Below, piece by piece: positions 34,545 to 44,134 of a stretch of 64,000 bases of DNA; position 1 is the stretch's first letter, and every line of letters starts with the position of its first letter. The notes beneath the pieces were generated by a model. That model searched no databases and was not told where the DNA came from. It worked only from the letters and a program-made list of their open reading frames with translations. Made by a program: the position numbers and the translations under genes. Source of the DNA: JBMYRH01 sp049602155 (GTDB taxonomy: Bacteria > Myxococcota_A > UBA9042 > PHBI01 > JBMYRH01); assembly GCA_049602155.1 (NCBI GenBank), contig JBMYRH010000004.1:293199-357198 (forward strand), written 5' to 3'.

Positions 34545-37412
34545 TCAAAGGAGGTCAGCCCCGAGCACCACGTAGCCGTCGTCTTTTGTGATGGAGAGGT
34601 TCCCCAAGTTGAGCACGGCCTCCGCGGGTAGCCCCGGCGCAAAGTCACCGAGCGCCAGAGGCGGCAGCGCCAGAGGTCCAAAGGACTGGCCCACGATGAG
34701 GCCGCTCAGCAACCCATAGAGCTGGTTCTCTAGCAGGTCCTTGATGTCGATGAGGCCGGAGCCGCTCTCCTCGTACTCGATGATCTCAACATCGAGGAAG
34801 GCAAAGTCACCCACAGTGACGCTTAGCCCCTCCTCAGATGCGCCGAAGAAGAGGCTGATCGCCGCATCGACGTACATGACCGCAGACACCTCAGAGCCGA
34901 GCAGATTGGCGTCTAGACCCACCAATAAGTCGCCCATTTCGAGCTGAAGGATTCCCTTACCACCGCAATCGTTGAGGACTGGCGGGCTCGTCCAAGTGAG
35001 CTGCAGCTCCATATCATCAAGCGGGATCGGGAAGCCCCCCGTGTCGCCCAAGCCTCCGGCCAAAGCCCCCAAGTCGAGGGGCCCATTCAAGAACCCAGAG
35101 CGCCAAGCCGCGAAGATGCCAGCGTTGATGACGTCCGTCTTCACGGCGCCGCCAAAGGAACGGTCCCAGTCGTAGAAGAAGATGTCTTCCTCGGCCTCCA
35201 AGCAGCCCGCCCTCTTAATTGAACCGAGGGGCGCAGCGTCGACCTGACTCTCAGCATGCAACCCCATCGCGAGGCCGATTTGACCGCCATCGTCGGTAAA
35301 CTCAACGCGGCTCAACGCCGTCGCTAACCCAAGCTCGACGGGCTCCGGCTGTGGCCCGAGAAGCTCGGGCAGCGGGAGCGTCGTTTGAAGCTCCAGCGCC
35401 AAGAGCAGTTGCTTGAGGATGTCGTCAGCGAACTCCTCGATAAGCGGCTCGGTGAACTCGATGAGGAGCGGCACAAAGTCTTGAGTGATCGGGTCTAAGA
35501 TCTGGTCCGTCAGGCTCGTCAGGTCGAAGAGGTCCGAGAGCTTGAAGTTCAGGTCAAAGGCGGGGATGAGCGGGACATCGAGGTCCACTGTGAACCCAAG
35601 CTCAATATCATCGATGGGGTCGAGCTGCAGGTTGACGATCTCATTGTCGAGTTGGACGAGGTCGACGTAAAGCTCGCCGCCAGCGACCTTCTGGATGTCG
35701 ATCTTCGTGGCCAGCAACAGGTTGTCAATGCTGACCTCGGAGTCCAAGACAACCTGCGCCGACAGGTTCGGGTTCCAGGTCCCCAAGAACGAGGAGATCG
35801 TGAGGCCAATGTTGAAGTCTAGGGTCACCTCAAGCGCGACTTGGAGGCCCTTCTCATCGGCCGTCCCGAACTCAATACCGCTGTCGATACCACCAAGGCG
35901 GCTGTCCAAGGTCACCATGACGGGGCCGATGTCGGTGGGCTCGACGATCGCGATGTTCACCTGCACGGAGCCCCCCACCCCGATCTGCAAGATGCCGAGG
36001 TTGAGGTCGAAGACATCGATGGGAAGGTCGAGGACCGGGAAGCCCCCGAAGCCGCCGAGGAGGTCGGTGATGTTTAGGTCACTGAGGACCACCTCAAGGA
36101 TGGTCGCGAGATCATCGACGTTCGTGGGGTCATGGTCGCCATCGTCCAAGAATTCCTGACCGATGAGGAGCTCAAGGCCGTCCTCTTGGATCACGTCCTC
36201 AAGCTGCTTGTCTTCATAGTCCAGGTAGCTTGAGCTGTACTGGTAAGACGGCGAGAGCTTGGAGATGTTGCCGTACTCATCCTGCGCCATCGCGTTGATG
36301 AGGTTGACGCCCCAATGCGGCAAGACGACGGTCTCAAAGGAGCCATCGGCTTGAAGTGAGACGGGGACGCCGCCGATCTCGAAGCTCGTGACCGCACCAA
36401 AGGCGTCCACCACGGAGCCCTCGATCGTCAGGAAGTCGCCCTCCCCGAGGACAGTCTCACCGCGAGATGGCCAAGTGACGATGATCTCTGGTCCGCTCTC
36501 GTCAACGACGAGCGTCCGCTGCGCCGTCACCGCCTCATGCGGCGGAGCGAGGGTCACCTGGAAAGGATAGAGCCCCTCGGTGAGCAGCCGGTACTTGTGG
36601 TCCTCTTCATCGATCACCTCGATGTTCGCCTCGGGCACATCGACTTGGACAGGGAGCCCAAGGATTTGGTTGCCGTGCTCATCACGGACAACCCAGTAGA
36701 GGTCGACCATCTGGCCCACGCTGTAAGATTCAAGCTCTGGGGTCACGCCCAGCTCGATGACCGCGGGTGCCGAGGCGGTCACTTTGAGGGTGTCAGCGAC
36801 CGACTCCAAAGACCCTGTCAGGTCACCCTCGACGTCACAGGCGATCTCATGGCTGCCGACCACCTCCGAGCTCACCTCATGATCGGTGACCATGACCTCC
36901 TCAGGGGCCACCACGAAGGTCTCAAACCCATCGATTGCGTTCCCGTAAGTGTCGAGGACGGTGCACATCACATTCGTCGACTCGAAGACCTCGACCACCG
37001 AGGCCTCCAGCATGGCCGTGACCGTCGTTGCGTCCGAGGGGGTGACGGTAAGCACGGCCCCCACCTCGTCGACCAACTCCAGCTCCGGATGCTCGCAGCG
37101 CACGGTGTAGTCACCCGCACGCTCAATCGTCACGCGCTCTCCCTCGACGACGACGCCATCGCTGGGCTCCACCGTGAACACCGCGTCGGCTCCGTCCTGA
37201 AAGCCCATGACGTTCAAACGGCAGCTCACGGTGCTCGACTCGCCCGCGTGCATCGACGAGGGGTCCAGCAAGGTGCTGATCGAGGGTGGCTCTACCTCCG
37301 GGTTCCCTTCAGCGCCCACGAGGTCAGAACCTGACCCTGGCTCTGAGGTCGAACAACCCCACGCGGCTAGCCCAAGAATACAGATGAAAACAATCGACAA
37401 GCAGTGACGCAT
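34545..37412 (-). CDS. Large lipoprotein with Ig-like domains and an amphipathic C-terminal region
   Basis: 955 residues from ATG 37412 (GGAG upstream). Lipobox AAWGC. The first 350 residues form Ig/PKD-like beta domains each carrying one or two Cys (STVSCRLNVMGFQDGADAVF, YTVRCEHPELEL, STNVMCTVLDTYGNAIDGF). The rest, about 400-955, is long, acidic and Leu-rich with repeated DL/DI/LDL patterns (LPIDVFDLNLGILQIGVGGS, LQLDPIDDIELGFTVDLDVP) that read as extended amphipathic beta structure, like lipid-transfer or BPI/TULIP-type sheets. I cannot assign a family. A role at the outer membrane is an inference from the lipid anchor. Confidence 0.7.
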   Translation of the reverse strand: MRHCLSIVFICILGLAAWGCSTSEPGSGSDLVGAEGNPEVEPPSISTLLDPSSMHAGESSTVSCRLNVMGFQDGADAVFTVEPSDGVVVEGERVTIERAGDYTVRCEHPELELVDEVGAVLTVTPSDATTVTAMLEASVVEVFESTNVMCTVLDTYGNAIDGFETFVVAPEEVMVTDHEVSSEVVGSHEIACDVEGDLTGSLESVADTLKVTASAPAVIELGVTPELESYSVGQMVDLYWVVRDEHGNQILGLPVQVDVPEANIEVIDEEDHKYRLLTEGLYPFQVTLAPPHEAVTAQRTLVVDESGPEIIVTWPSRGETVLGEGDFLTIEGSVVDAFGAVTSFEIGGVPVSLQADGSFETVVLPHWGVNLINAMAQDEYGNISKLSPSYQYSSSYLDYEDKQLEDVIQEDGLELLIGQEFLDDGDHDPTNVDDLATILEVVLSDLNITDLLGGFGGFPVLDLPIDVFDLNLGILQIGVGGSVQVNIAIVEPTDIGPVMVTLDSRLGGIDSGIEFGTADEKGLQVALEVTLDFNIGLTISSFLGTWNPNLSAQVVLDSEVSIDNLLLATKIDIQKVAGGELYVDLVQLDNEIVNLQLDPIDDIELGFTVDLDVPLIPAFDLNFKLSDLFDLTSLTDQILDPITQDFVPLLIEFTEPLIEEFADDILKQLLLALELQTTLPLPELLGPQPEPVELGLATALSRVEFTDDGGQIGLAMGLHAESQVDAAPLGSIKRAGCLEAEEDIFFYDWDRSFGGAVKTDVINAGIFAAWRSGFLNGPLDLGALAGGLGDTGGFPIPLDDMELQLTWTSPPVLNDCGGKGILQLEMGDLLVGLDANLLGSEVSAVMYVDAAISLFFGASEEGLSVTVGDFAFLDVEIIEYEESGSGLIDIKDLLENQLYGLLSGLIVGQSFGPLALPPLALGDFAPGLPAEAVLNLGNLSITKDDGYVVLGADLL

Positions 37413-37550
37413 CGACAACTCCAGCCTCCGCCTCGCGGACGGTCCCACTTCGTTCATGATGCAGGCTAGCATATTGCATGACTCAAAGAGACCCTCGGCG
37501 CGCGATAAGCACCTTGCCTTGGTCACCCGCCGCCCCCATCATGCCGGCCC

Positions 37551-39602
37551 ATGAGTTCCCCCCCACCCAGCGAAGTGACCGAAGAAGCACGACTCCTCGA
37601 GACCGTGCAGGCCAACCTGAGGCGCCTTGAGAGTGGGCCACGGAAAGCAGACCATGACCGCGAGTTGACGGCACTTCGGGACTCACTCTCGGATGAAAAA
37701 CTCACGGAAGACATCGCGAGCGTCGTCGAGGCCATGGAGCGGGCCGCCGCCTTGCGGGCCCAGCAGCAGACCTCTCTGGATGGCCGCGCAGACATCAACA
37801 ACCCGTACTTTGGTCACCTTGTCGTCGACGACGATCACGGCAAACGCTCTGTCCTCATCGGACGGCAGACGCTCATCAGCGATCGTGTCCGCATCGTTGA
37901 TTGGCGCAACGCCCCTATCAGCCGCATCTTCTATCAGTACCGTGAAGGCGACGAGTACGAAGAGGTCATCGCGGATCGCGACATCAGCGGCGAAGTCCTG
38001 GTGAGGCGCACCCTCGCCATCGCTGAGGGTGAACTCCGCCGCGTGGCGACCGATGACCACACGTGGGTGCGCACGCGAGAGGGCGCCTGGCTCGACCTCC
38101 GGAGCGCAGAGGCGCGCCTCGCGGGCGGCGCCGGCAAGGCACTTCGCGCGTCCAGTATGGGCACTGGGGCTGCGTCGGCGCGGCGTGACAAGCACCTCCC
38201 CGAGATCGCCTCATTGCTCGATGCGAAGCAGTTTGACCTCATCACGCGCCCCAACGCCGGCGTGGTGGTTATTCAGGGGAGCGCCGGCAGCGGAAAGACG
38301 ACCGTCGGCCTTCACCGCATCGCTTATCTTCACTTCCATGCGCCCTCTCAATTCCGCCCTGACCGAACCCTGGTGTTGGTCTTCTCTCGCGCGCTCGCCG
38401 CCTACATCCAGCAGGTGCTCCCTGCCCTCGGGGTCGAGGGAGTGTTGGTGCGAGAGTATGAGCGCTGGGCTGGCAAACTCAGGCGACGACACTTCAGAGA
38501 TCTGCCAGAGGCCTACAACGACATGACCCCAGCGGTCGTGACCCGATTCAAGCTCCACACAGTCATGCTGAAGCTCCTTGAGGATGTCGGCGCAAAGCGC
38601 CGCGGCGAGGATCCCCTGACCGTCTTCGAGGAGACCCTCACCGATCGACAGCTGCTTCAAGACGCCGTCACGCGATGGGCCCCGGGCTCCTTCACCGAGA
38701 CCGAGGTTCAGCGCGTCCATCGATGGTGCTCCGATCAGCACTTTATTCGATTCGATGGTGGGGGAGCCAACGACCACGATGTCCCCACGCTCGACCGAGA
38801 AGACGATACGCTCTTGCTCCGCGTCCACCAGCTCGTCCGCGGGCCGCTGATGGTCCGCGGTAATCGCCCTTTGCGCTATCACCACGTGATGGTCGATGAA
38901 GCGCAGGACTTGAGCCCGATCGAGCTCGCTGTCGTCTTGGACACCGCCGGAAACAACCGCTCGGTGACCCTCGCTGGCGATGTGGCTCAGCGGTTGGCTC
39001 AAGAGCGGGACTTTCAGGATTGGACGTCCGTCCTGGAGGCGCTCTCCCTCGACCACGTCGCCGTGTCGCCGCTGCAAGTCAGTTACCGCTCTACGCGACA
39101 GATCATGGAGACTTCCTGGCAAATCTTGGGGCCACTCGCCCCTAAAGATGCCGCGACGACAGTCCGTGAAGGTGCCCCGGTTGGCCACCTCAAGTTCGGT
39201 GGAATGGGCCCGGCGGTCGCCTGGTTGGCTGAGGCGCTCGGCGACTTGATGCACCGTGAGCCGACGTCTTATGTGGCGCTGCTCGCCTTGGATCTCGACA
39301 GCGCGCTCCAGTGGTATCAAGCCCTAGAGCTAGCCGAGGTCCCGTACCTTTCGTATATCGACGATCAATCCTTTCGTTTCCGCCCTGGCATTGAGGTCAC
39401 CGACATCCGCTCCTCTAAAGGCCTCGAATTCGACTATGTCGTCGTGCTCGGCGCGGACTCAGTCCGCTTCGGCGTCGACGACCACTCACGTCATCTCCTG
39501 CACGTCGCAGCGACGCGCGCCGCCCACCAGCTGTGGTTCGTGAGCACGGATCGACCCTCGCGACTCATCCCAGAGGGCCTCCCCGGCCTGCCCGGCTCAT
39601 GA
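37551..39602 (+). CDS. HelD-like UvrD/Rep superfamily helicase
   Basis: 683 residues. The N-terminal coiled coil (about 5-80) and the segment NPYFGHLVVDD, IGRQTLISDRVRIVDWRNAP, ISRIFYQY are the signature of HelD proteins, which strip stalled RNA polymerase from DNA. Helicase motifs follow: Walker A GSAGSGKTTVG, Walker B VMVDEAQDLSP, VSYRSTRQIM, SSKGLEFDYVVVLGAD and HVAATRAAHQLWFV. ATG 37551 has no clear ribosome-binding site. It overlaps the next helicase gene by ATGA, so the two are made together. Confidence 0.88.
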   Translation: MSSPPPSEVTEEARLLETVQANLRRLESGPRKADHDRELTALRDSLSDEKLTEDIASVVEAMERAAALRAQQQTSLDGRADINNPYFGHLVVDDDHGKRSVLIGRQTLISDRVRIVDWRNAPISRIFYQYREGDEYEEVIADRDISGEVLVRRTLAIAEGELRRVATDDHTWVRTREGAWLDLRSAEARLAGGAGKALRASSMGTGAASARRDKHLPEIASLLDAKQFDLITRPNAGVVVIQGSAGSGKTTVGLHRIAYLHFHAPSQFRPDRTLVLVFSRALAAYIQQVLPALGVEGVLVREYERWAGKLRRRHFRDLPEAYNDMTPAVVTRFKLHTVMLKLLEDVGAKRRGEDPLTVFEETLTDRQLLQDAVTRWAPGSFTETEVQRVHRWCSDQHFIRFDGGGANDHDVPTLDREDDTLLLRVHQLVRGPLMVRGNRPLRYHHVMVDEAQDLSPIELAVVLDTAGNNRSVTLAGDVAQRLAQERDFQDWTSVLEALSLDHVAVSPLQVSYRSTRQIMETSWQILGPLAPKDAATTVREGAPVGHLKFGGMGPAVAWLAEALGDLMHREPTSYVALLALDLDSALQWYQALELAEVPYLSYIDDQSFRFRPGIEVTDIRSSKGLEFDYVVVLGADSVRFGVDDHSRHLLHVAATRAAHQLWFVSTDRPSRLIPEGLPGLPGS

Positions 39603-42184
39603 GCAACGACGACTCAGAGGAGCTCCCACAGCTCCCTATTTACGCACATGCAGACGAGCTCTTGGCGACGATCCGCGATCACCGTGTCGTGGTGGTCGAG
39701 GGCCCCACGGGCTCGGGCAAGACCACGCAGCTCCCTCGCATGCTCCTCAAAGCAGGCATCGGGCTCCCGAGCATCATCGGAGTCACGCAGCCACGACGCA
39801 TCGCCGCTGTGAGCGTCGCGGGTCGCATCGCGATGGAGGAGCAGGTCACCATCGGTGAAGAGGTCGGGTACGCGATCCGCTTCGACGACCACACGTCGAG
39901 CCGCACTCAGCTGAAGGTCATGACCGATGGCATCCTGCTTGAGGAGGCCCGGCATGATCCGGACTTCTCCGCATACGGCGTGCTGATTATCGACGAGGCG
40001 CACGAGCGCAGCCTCAATATCGACTTCACGCTGGGGCTCCTACATCGGGCCCTGGAGCATCGCGAGGACCTCCGAGTCATCATCAGCTCGGCGACGATGA
40101 ACCCCGAGATCTTCCAGCGCTACTTCGCTTTTGACGGGAAGCCGGCGCCCTTGGTGTCCATCAAGTCGAGGCCCTACCCCGTCGACATGCACTACCTACC
40201 TGTCTCCGATGAGCGTGACGGCGTGACAGAGGCCGCCGCGGACACCGTGGTCGAGTACCACATGAAAGCGTTGCGAGGAGAGGTTGAGGGCGGACATGTC
40301 CTAGTCTTCATGCCTGGCGAAGGCGCGATCCGCGCCACTCAAGACGCCATCTACGAGCGCTATCGTAAGAAGGACCTCGTCATCTTCCCGCTCTACGGAC
40401 GCCTCCCACGGGAGGAACAAGAGCGGGTCTTCGACGACGTAGGAGACCGGCGTAAGGTCGTCATCGCGACGAACATCGCGGAGACCTCTATCACGATCGC
40501 GGGGGTCCGGTGCGTGATCGACTCCGGACTCGCGAAAGTACCGCGTGTCAGCACTTGGACGGGTATCACGACCTTGCGCGAAGAGGGCATCAGCCGCGCT
40601 TCCTCTGAGCAACGCGCCGGTCGCGCCGGCCGCACGGCGCCCGGCACCGCGATCCGCCTCTACAGCAAAGCGGACATGAAGCAGCGCAGCCAGTTCACGG
40701 ACGAAGAGATCCTGCGGCTCGACTTCACCGAAGTGTCCCTGCGGCTCCTCGACCTCGGCATTCGAGACATTGAACACTTTCCCTTCCCGACCCAGCCGCC
40801 GCGCACCAAAGTGGCCGCCGCCATGGACAAGCTGCGGGCGATGGGGGCCATCGATCATGACCGCTACCTGACCGAGATCGGGCGCCGAATGGTCCTCTTC
40901 CCGCTCTCGCCATCCCTCGCGCGTATGCTCGTGGAGGCCGCCGACCGCTTCCCGGATGTCGTCGAAGACGTGATCATCGCCTGTGGGTTCCTCAGCGGGC
41001 GGTCACCGTGGCTCTATCCATCCGGTGAAGAGGGCGCGGCACGCCAAGCACAGCGACAACTGGCCCACCCGATGGGTGACGTTGTGACCGCGGTGAACAC
41101 CTACCGAAAGTGGGAGAAGGCGAGGCGGCCCATCGAGTTTTGCGAGCGCAATTACCTCGACGCCCAAGGCATGGAGTTCATCGGGAAAGCGCACCATCAG
41201 ATGCGAGATATCGCCATGGCGAACAACATCGAGGTGAAGAGCGGCGGCTCACCTGCGTCGCTCGTACGCTGCGTCGCTGCGGGCTTCCCAGATCGCATCT
41301 TGATGGCCAAGGGCCAGACCTATGTCGGCCCAGGGGACCTCAAGATCGCCATCCACCCGTCGAGTGTCCTCTTCCGCGGGCGAGATCGCTTCGTCGTCGC
41401 CGCCGAGCTCGTCGTCTCCCGGCGCCCTTATGCGATGAACCTCTCGGCGATCGACAGCAGTTGGATCCCCGAGCTGAATCCGGAGCTCGCCAAGCGGTGG
41501 CGTATCCGCGGTAAGACACGTAAAGAGCGCAAGCGGGCTGATCCGACTACGCTCCCCTCAGAACTCCACATCAACGGCGTGACCCTCCCCGTCACATTGG
41601 TGCGTGGCGTCCCAAAGCTCGAGGTCCGCGTCGAGGATGTCGAGCGCCTCGCCAATGCCCCCCTTGAAGGCACTCCGCGCAGCGCACGCTATTGGCAAGC
41701 TCGGGTCTGGACCGGCCGCTATCGCATGCTGTCCGGGCTCCCCTTTGGCGTGCTGTTAAAACTCCTTCCCTATGTGCCCCTGCCTGGCCCTGACCAGATG
41801 CTTCAACGGGACCCCGTTGTCGGCGCGCTCCTGGAGGTGGACCGTAACCTGCACGCGATGGAGCGTCGCCTCGATCGTCTGCTGTCCCCCATGCTCCCAG
41901 AGCGCGGCAAGCGACCAGGTTGGCTCACCCTCGCCCACAACGACGCAGGGGGCTTCTGGTTCGACGTGATGACCGACTTCCCAGAGGCCGTGGCGACAAC
42001 GTTCGATGCCCTCGACGACCTCATAGACCGTATCGACTCCGGGGACGCCATTCAGGAGACCCTCGTCTCTGAGTTGACGCGGGTCGGCGAGATACGTGAC
42101 GGGGTCGCGGAGGCGCTCGCGAAACCACAGTCAGAGGGCCAGGGCAAGGGTCGGAAGCGCAAGCGCAGGAAGATTCGCTCCTGA
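39599..42184 (+). CDS. hrpA: HrpA-like DEAH-box RNA helicase
   Basis: 861 residues from the ATG in the ATGA overlap with the HelD-like gene; shorter than E. coli HrpA (about 1300). Motifs: GPTGSGKTTQLPR (I), TQPRRIAAVSVAGR (Ia), IIDEAHERS (II, DEAH), ISSATMN (III), TNIAETSITIAGV (V) and EQRAGRAGRTAPG (VI). A winged-helix and ratchet region follows, then an OB-like domain (SVLFRGRDRFVVAAELVVS) and a C-terminal DUF3418-like stretch. It likely remodels RNA or ribosome-bound mRNA. The ending GRKRKRRKIRS is strongly basic and could bind RNA. Confidence 0.88.
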   Translation: MSNDDSEELPQLPIYAHADELLATIRDHRVVVVEGPTGSGKTTQLPRMLLKAGIGLPSIIGVTQPRRIAAVSVAGRIAMEEQVTIGEEVGYAIRFDDHTSSRTQLKVMTDGILLEEARHDPDFSAYGVLIIDEAHERSLNIDFTLGLLHRALEHREDLRVIISSATMNPEIFQRYFAFDGKPAPLVSIKSRPYPVDMHYLPVSDERDGVTEAAADTVVEYHMKALRGEVEGGHVLVFMPGEGAIRATQDAIYERYRKKDLVIFPLYGRLPREEQERVFDDVGDRRKVVIATNIAETSITIAGVRCVIDSGLAKVPRVSTWTGITTLREEGISRASSEQRAGRAGRTAPGTAIRLYSKADMKQRSQFTDEEILRLDFTEVSLRLLDLGIRDIEHFPFPTQPPRTKVAAAMDKLRAMGAIDHDRYLTEIGRRMVLFPLSPSLARMLVEAADRFPDVVEDVIIACGFLSGRSPWLYPSGEEGAARQAQRQLAHPMGDVVTAVNTYRKWEKARRPIEFCERNYLDAQGMEFIGKAHHQMRDIAMANNIEVKSGGSPASLVRCVAAGFPDRILMAKGQTYVGPGDLKIAIHPSSVLFRGRDRFVVAAELVVSRRPYAMNLSAIDSSWIPELNPELAKRWRIRGKTRKERKRADPTTLPSELHINGVTLPVTLVRGVPKLEVRVEDVERLANAPLEGTPRSARYWQARVWTGRYRMLSGLPFGVLLKLLPYVPLPGPDQMLQRDPVVGALLEVDRNLHAMERRLDRLLSPMLPERGKRPGWLTLAHNDAGGFWFDVMTDFPEAVATTFDALDDLIDRIDSGDAIQETLVSELTRVGEIRDGVAEALAKPQSEGQGKGRKRKRRKIRS

Positions 42185-42197
42185 ACGCGCCGCGGGT

Positions 42198-42542
42198 TCA
42201 GCTCGCCTCGTAACAGCTCGGCGGCAGCTCCCCGAACAGCGGAATTCGGCCAATCAAGATGTCCTTCATCATGACCCAGTCGGCCCACAGAGACCACTTG
42301 GGGTAGGTGAAGGTCGCCGGGCGGTTCTTCTCGAAGAAGAAGTGCCCCACCCAAGCGGGCCCGTAACCACCGAGAGGCAAGAGCGCTGCGAGCCACCACG
42401 TGCTGGTCATGACTGTGTACCCGAGCATCGTCAACACGAGGGTCGAGCCCACGAAGTGGCAGACACGGCAGGCACCGTTACGGTGCTCCGACAAATAGTA
42501 GGGGTAGAACGCTTTGAACGTCTGGATGCGTGGCTCTGACAT
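42198..42542 (-). CDS. DUF962/Mpo1-like membrane protein
   Basis: 114 residues from ATG 42542, with GGGAGG upstream; the open frame to 42689 would cover the palindrome in the promoter. The family pattern is complete: FYPYYLSEHRNGACRVCHFV near the start, two hydrophobic helices, then WVGHFFFEKNRPATF. The conserved His residues are the iron ligands in yeast Mpo1, a 2-hydroxy-fatty-acid dioxygenase; bacterial homologues are mostly untested. It is divergent from the APH-like kinase across 134 nt that contain a perfect 16-bp palindrome. Confidence 0.85.
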   Translation of the reverse strand: MSEPRIQTFKAFYPYYLSEHRNGACRVCHFVGSTLVLTMLGYTVMTSTWWLAALLPLGGYGPAWVGHFFFEKNRPATFTYPKWSLWADWVMMKDILIGRIPLFGELPPSCYEAS

Positions 42543-42606
42543 CGGGTGGCCTCCCTCACGGATAGCGGAGACTCTACCTCCCCTCCGCACCACCTTGCAA
42601 ACGAAA

Positions 42607-42622
42607 TGTACCGATCGGTACA
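42607..42622. promoter_or_regulatory. Perfect 16-bp palindrome, candidate TetR-type operator
   Basis: TGTACCGATCGGTACA in the 134-nt divergent promoter region between the DUF962 gene and the APH-like kinase gene. Length, lack of spacer and the TACCGATCGGTA core are typical of operators bound by TetR-family dimers. No TetR gene is in the window. It lies 65 nt from the left ATG and 55 nt from the right, so it could control both. Confidence 0.55.
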
Positions 42623-42676
42623 CGCCTATTAGCCTTGCTTTCCTGGCACTTCGGTCGATGAGCGCTAAGCTGCCGT

Positions 42677-43696
42677 ATGGACCTTTCACATATCCTAGGT
42701 CGGTTCCCGGAGGTCCCGAAAGAGGCGATGAGGCGCGTTCGCAGCACCTCTGACGGGCTGATCAACGCGACGTGGCTTGTGGGAGACCGCTTTGTCCTCC
42801 AGCGGGTCAACCCACTGTTCGGGGCCGAAGTGAACGAGGACATCCAGGCTCTGACGGTGTGCCTTCGGCGTGCCGACGTCCCCGTGCCTCGCCTGCTCCT
42901 GACCTCAGACGACCGCCCCTGCGTCATCGAAGACGGTGTCTGGCGCGTGATGACGCGCCTCCCCGGCAACACCGTCCACCGTGTGAGTGAACCGCGACAA
43001 GCGGGCTCAGCTGCCAGGCTCATCGCTCGGTTTCATGGCGCCCTAGAGGACAGTACACACACCTTCAAGTTCACCCGCCCCGGGGCCCACGACACCGAGG
43101 CGCACATGCGCACCCTTGCCGATGCGGTCGACGCGCACCCTGGTCATCGCCTCGCCGAGCCCGTAAGACCTCTAGCTCAGGAGATCCTCGAGCGATGGCG
43201 TGGGCTGCCAAAGCCCGAGACGCTCCCCCCACGCATCGTTCACGGGGACCTGAAGATATCGAATGTGCTCTTTGATGCGTCCAACCACGCTGTGGGGCTG
43301 ATCGATCTCGACACCATGGCCTGGAGCGATCTCGAGGTAGAGCTCGGAGACGCACTGCGCTCATGGTGCAGCACAACCACCGAGGACGCCCCAAACCCCG
43401 AGTTAGATGTCGCCATCTTTGAGGCGGCTGTCACCGGGTACTTCGAGGCCTCCCCGTCCACCTCACCCAGTGAGAGACGCGCTGTCGTTCGCGGGCTGGA
43501 GCGCATCACGTTAGAGCTCGCCGCGCGCTTCGGGGCCGATGCCCTCAATGAGCGCTACTTCGGTTGGAGCGAGGACGTGGCGCCCACCCGCGGTGAGCAC
43601 AACCTCATCCGTGCCCGCAACCAGCTGCGCTTAGCGCGCTGCATCACCGAGGTGCGTCCCGAGCTCAGTGCGATCGCCCAAACTGGAGGCTCATGA
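42677..43696 (+). CDS. APH-fold kinase (phosphotransferase enzyme family)
   Basis: 339 residues. Aminoglycoside-phosphotransferase/choline-kinase fold: N-lobe with GDRFVLQRVNPLFG, hinge EDGVWRVMTRLPG, catalytic loop IVHGDLKISNVLF (Asp base, Asn metal ligand) and metal motif VGLIDLDTM. The pattern is closest to homoserine-, mucin-sugar- or hydroxylysine-type small-molecule kinases rather than resistance enzymes, but the substrate cannot be read. It overlaps the DUF4345 gene by ATGA and shares a promoter region with the divergent DUF962 gene. Confidence 0.8.
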   Translation: MDLSHILGRFPEVPKEAMRRVRSTSDGLINATWLVGDRFVLQRVNPLFGAEVNEDIQALTVCLRRADVPVPRLLLTSDDRPCVIEDGVWRVMTRLPGNTVHRVSEPRQAGSAARLIARFHGALEDSTHTFKFTRPGAHDTEAHMRTLADAVDAHPGHRLAEPVRPLAQEILERWRGLPKPETLPPRIVHGDLKISNVLFDASNHAVGLIDLDTMAWSDLEVELGDALRSWCSTTTEDAPNPELDVAIFEAAVTGYFEASPSTSPSERRAVVRGLERITLELAARFGADALNERYFGWSEDVAPTRGEHNLIRARNQLRLARCITEVRPELSAIAQTGGS

Positions 43697-44115
43697 ACGT
43701 CGACCGCATCGCGAGCTATGGACTCTGGCTGCTCACCTCAATCTTCGCGTTGGTCGCGCTCCTCTGCCTGACGGACCCCACGGTGCTCCTAGGCGCCATG
43801 GAGATCGGCCTCGACTCCCCAAGCGCAATGGCTGAAGTGCGCGCTGGGTACGCGGGGACGTTCGGAGGACTCGCGGTCCTCTTCGCCATTGGCGCACGCC
43901 AGTCGCGTATGAGGAGGCTCGCGCTCGGCATCGCCGCCATCGTGCTCGGCCTCTTCACCTTGGGCAGGCTGCTCAGCATGGCCCTAGACGGAGCCCCGAA
44001 CACCCTCGCCTTCTTCAATCATGCCCTAGAGGCGATGGGCTTCGTCGTCGCTCTAGCCCTCTGGAAGGCGCTGCCCGCACACGCAGAGGGACCTGACAGC
44101 GACGAGGGACCCTGA
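43693..44115 (+). CDS. DUF4345 membrane protein
   Basis: 140 residues with four hydrophobic segments (LWLLTSIFALVALLCL, GTFGGLAVLFAIGA, LALGIAAIVLGLFTL, EAMGFVVALALWKAL). The pattern AEVRAGYAGTFGGLAVLFA is typical of DUF4345, small inner-membrane proteins of unknown function. The start overlaps the stop of the kinase gene by ATGA, so they are one translational unit. The C-terminal tail is acidic. Confidence 0.8.
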   Translation: MNVDRIASYGLWLLTSIFALVALLCLTDPTVLLGAMEIGLDSPSAMAEVRAGYAGTFGGLAVLFAIGARQSRMRRLALGIAAIVLGLFTLGRLLSMALDGAPNTLAFFNHALEAMGFVVALALWKALPAHAEGPDSDEGP

Positions 44116-44134
44116 CGCTACGCTAGGTGACCAG

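Noticed and set aside
34539..34556. Hairpin GACCTC/GAGGTC between convergent genes as terminator
   Set aside because: Six-base-pair stem, partly coding, no T run on either strand.
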